From positions 1-7,831 of the forward strand of contig JANXCM010000025.1 in NCBI GenBank assembly GCA_025060085.1: a stretch of 7,831 bases of DNA. The letters are read 5' to 3'. Of the stretch, positions 6,715 through 7,831 are shown one piece after another. The position numbers and the translations under genes were made by a program. The first letter of the stretch is position 1; each line of letters opens with the position of its first letter. The stretch comes from Patescibacteria group bacterium. GTDB lineage: Bacteria > Patescibacteriota > Minisyncoccia > UBA6257 > HR35. The notes under the pieces are model-generated. The model did not search any database. It was not told the DNA's origin and saw only the letters and a list, made by a program, of their open reading frames with translations.

Positions 6715-6746
6715 CCACCGACTTCCTTGTCCTCACCCTGCCATCC
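6665..6746 (-). ncRNA. Candidate small structured RNA or liv leader (GC-rich island)
   Basis: The island 6678-6746 has 44 G/C in 69 bases inside extremely AT-rich flanks. A TAAAAT box on the minus strand (6759-6754) lies 7 bases before G6746. Transcription starting there would give a roughly 80-nt RNA ending at the terminator U-tract. Its 5' end (GGATGGCAGGGT) can pair with the 3' stem (ACCCGCCACCC), competing with the terminator hairpin. An inner AAGGA/TCCTT helix (6692-6696 with 6724-6728) extends this long-range fold. GGTGGGGGTGGTGGGG (6719-6704) could form a two-layer G-quadruplex. I do not recognise it: it lacks the GGAAGCAG core of SRP RNA and any tmRNA or 6S hallmark. One G·U pair in the long stem is favourable only if the plus strand is transcribed, so strand is not certain. 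Confidence 0.45.
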
Positions 6747-7066
6747 AAATATAATTTTAATCGCAAAATAAAAATAAAATTATTAAAAACAATTTTTAAA
6801 TAAAAACTAAAAATGTCAAAAAACTGTATTTTTTAAATAATAAATTTTATTTATCCACGTAAATAGTATATTTATAGATTTATTTTCAAAAATTTTAATT
6901 TTCGGTAATTATTATAAAATTTTTATGAAATTTTATTTTAAAAATTAATATTAATTATTTTCAATTTAAAAAATAAATAAATTTTATTTTAAAAATTTCA
7001 AAACTTGCCAAGATATTGAATAGTAAATTAAAATTAGAATTAAATATTATCATTTAATTAAAAATT

Positions 7067-7107
7067 AAGCTGGCTAAATATATTTAAATAAAATAAAAAG
7101 CCACCTT
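7067..7107. repeat. Imperfect inverted repeat upstream of the glycosyltransferase gene
   Basis: AAGCTGGCT (7067-7075) pairs with AGCCACCTT (7099-7107), giving 8 bp with one C-C mismatch around a 23-base A/T loop. It ends 29 bases before the glycosyltransferase ATG. It contains most of the few G and C bases in this part. It could be an operator, a 5'-UTR hairpin or a weak terminator; the large loop and short stem make function uncertain. Confidence 0.35.
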
Positions 7108-7136
7108 AAATCAAAAGTACAACTTTGAAAATATTA

Positions 7137-7831
7137 ATGAGAGTTCTCTTGGTTATTACTCAAGGTGTAATAGGAGGAGCGACCAATAGTGTATATTGGC
7201 TTGCTAAGGGTTTAAAAGAGAAAAAAATTGAAGTAGTGGTTGGGTTTGGAGAAGGAGATTATTTAAAAGAAAAATTAAAAAATGAAGGTATAGATTATAT
7301 AAATTTTAAATACCTTCGAAGAACCATAAATCCATTAAGAAATATTTTGTTTATTTTCGAAATTAAAAATTTATTAGATAAAAAAAAATTTGATGTAGTT
7401 CATTTTAATTCGAGCAATTCATTATTAGGGGCAGTTGGGGCTAAATTATCAAAATCAAAGCCAAAAACTGTTTTTGTTTTTCATGGACTTTCTGTGCTAG
7501 ATCCGATGTACAGAAAAAATTTACTATTTAAACCTATATATTTTTTATTTTTCAAATTATTACTGAGATTTATAGACGAATCTATTTTTGTATCTATAGA
7601 AAATTTAAAAATAGCAAAAAAAATTAAATTAGTGAAAAATGGCATCGTTATATATAACGGAATACCTAAACCTACTTTCTTACCTAGAGATAAAGTAATA
7701 AAAATTTTCGAACAAAAATTAAATATTAATTTAAAAAATAAGTTCATAATAGGTTCCATAGGTAGATTAGATTATCAAAAAAATTATGAGTTTTTAATTA
7801 AAATATTACCCAGAGTATTAAAAATAATAGA
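7137..7831 (+). CDS. GT-B fold glycosyltransferase, family 4-like, N-terminal 231 residues (cut by window edge)
   Basis: I translated this rightward open frame by hand; it has no stop before the window ends. It begins MRVLLVITQGVIGGATNSVYWLAKGL, the typical opening beta strand and Gly-rich loop of GT4 enzymes. VVHFNSSNSLLGAVGAKL (87-104) and TVFVFHGLS (111-119) match the family's H-x-x-S..G..A and T-x-H-G blocks. FVSIEN (151-156) and VIYNGIP (171-177) precede the inter-domain linker. FIIGSIGRLDYQKNYEFL (203-220) is the start of the C-terminal nucleotide-sugar-binding domain. The E-x7-E donor motif lies beyond the edge. Such enzymes build cell-surface polysaccharide or glycolipid; donor and acceptor cannot be told. 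The ATG at 7137 is the only start consistent with the N-terminal strand, and no Shine-Dalgarno precedes it. It is divergent from the liv genes and probably unrelated in function. Confidence 0.88.
   Translation, partial: MRVLLVITQGVIGGATNSVYWLAKGLKEKKIEVVVGFGEGDYLKEKLKNEGIDYINFKYLRRTINPLRNILFIFEIKNLLDKKKFDVVHFNSSNSLLGAVGAKLSKSKPKTVFVFHGLSVLDPMYRKNLLFKPIYFLFFKLLLRFIDESIFVSIENLKIAKKIKLVKNGIVIYNGIPKPTFLPRDKVIKIFEQKLNINLKNKFIIGSIGRLDYQKNYEFLIKILPRVLKII

Larger units (their letters stand above)
6566..7136. other. 571-bp intergenic region between divergently transcribed livM and glycosyltransferase gene
   Basis: Apart from one GC-rich island (6678-6746) this stretch is almost only A and T and I see no credible protein-coding frame. 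It should hold promoters in both directions. On the minus strand a perfect TTGACA lies at 6819-6814, but the hexamers 15-17 bp downstream match TATAAT only weakly. On the plus strand TTGCCA at 7005-7010 has only a poor -10. An imperfect inverted repeat at 7067-7107 precedes the glycosyltransferase start. A single TTATCCACG at 6851-6859 resembles a DnaA box but is isolated. Confidence 0.6.

Noticed and set aside
6678..6746. SRP (4.5S) RNA, tmRNA or 6S RNA
   Set aside because: The paired ends and short length recall SRP RNA, but the conserved domain IV core (AGG..GGAAGCAG) is absent on both strands. There is no tRNA-like domain, and the element is too short for 6S RNA.
6851..6859. DnaA-box-like TTATCCACG, possible replication origin
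   Set aside because: It is a single imperfect match with no cluster of boxes and no dnaA or dnaN nearby; chance is likely.
7481..7759. Minus-strand open frame of 92 codons
   Set aside because: It lies opposite the glycosyltransferase coding frame, which has strong family motifs throughout; the antisense translation has none.
1..7831. Alternative genetic code (TGA recoded, as in Gracilibacteria/Absconditabacteria)
   Set aside because: nusB, livG and livH end at TGA exactly where the families end, and TAA and TAG are also used as stops. No in-frame TGA is needed inside any gene.
7137..7831. Frameshift or pseudogene at the glycosyltransferase
   Set aside because: The hand translation is uninterrupted for 231 codons with motifs in the right order; it only lacks its 3' end because the window stops.

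Overview
This AT-rich window has almost all of its genes on the minus strand. It reads like a small-genome bacterium, most likely of the Candidate Phyla Radiation (Patescibacteria). The clues are strong Lys/Ile/Asn bias, a long-form nucleoside diphosphate kinase with an internal insertion, a substrate-binding protein with a membrane anchor and no lipobox, and no Shine-Dalgarno sequence before any of the ten starts. TAA, TAG and TGA all end genes here, so the genetic code looks standard. The placement is inference from style, not from a marker phylogeny.

Layout, left to right: 1-909 holds a housekeeping cluster transcribed leftward, rpmF (L32) - nusB - rnc, with rnc cut by the window edge. At 969-1550 is ndk. 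At 1574-1941 is the RNase P RNA gene (rnpB), with a perfect 11-bp P1 helix, the universally conserved core and its own extended -10 promoter. At 1970-6565 is a complete branched-chain amino acid ABC transporter of the Liv/HAAT type: two ATPases (LivF, LivG), two permeases (LivH, LivM) and one binding protein. In transcription order it runs livM-livG, a 159-bp AT-rich gap, then binding protein-livH-livF. At 6566-7136 is a 571-bp intergenic region shared by the leftward liv genes and a rightward glycosyltransferase gene that runs off the end (7137-7831).

The Liv system would import branched-chain or other hydrophobic amino acids, which fits an organism that depends on scavenging. RpmF, NusB, RNase III, RNase P and Ndk serve ribosome assembly, RNA processing and nucleotide supply.

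The most unusual object is a compact GC-rich island (6678-6746, 44 of 69 bases G/C) in the otherwise extremely AT-rich intergenic region upstream of livM. It can form two mutually exclusive stems. On the minus strand one of them is a textbook intrinsic terminator, and its loop side carries a G-quadruplex-capable run. It may be a small RNA gene or an attenuator leader of the liv operon. The second notable point is that the RNase P RNA seems to lack the L15 GGU that pairs with the tRNA CCA end.
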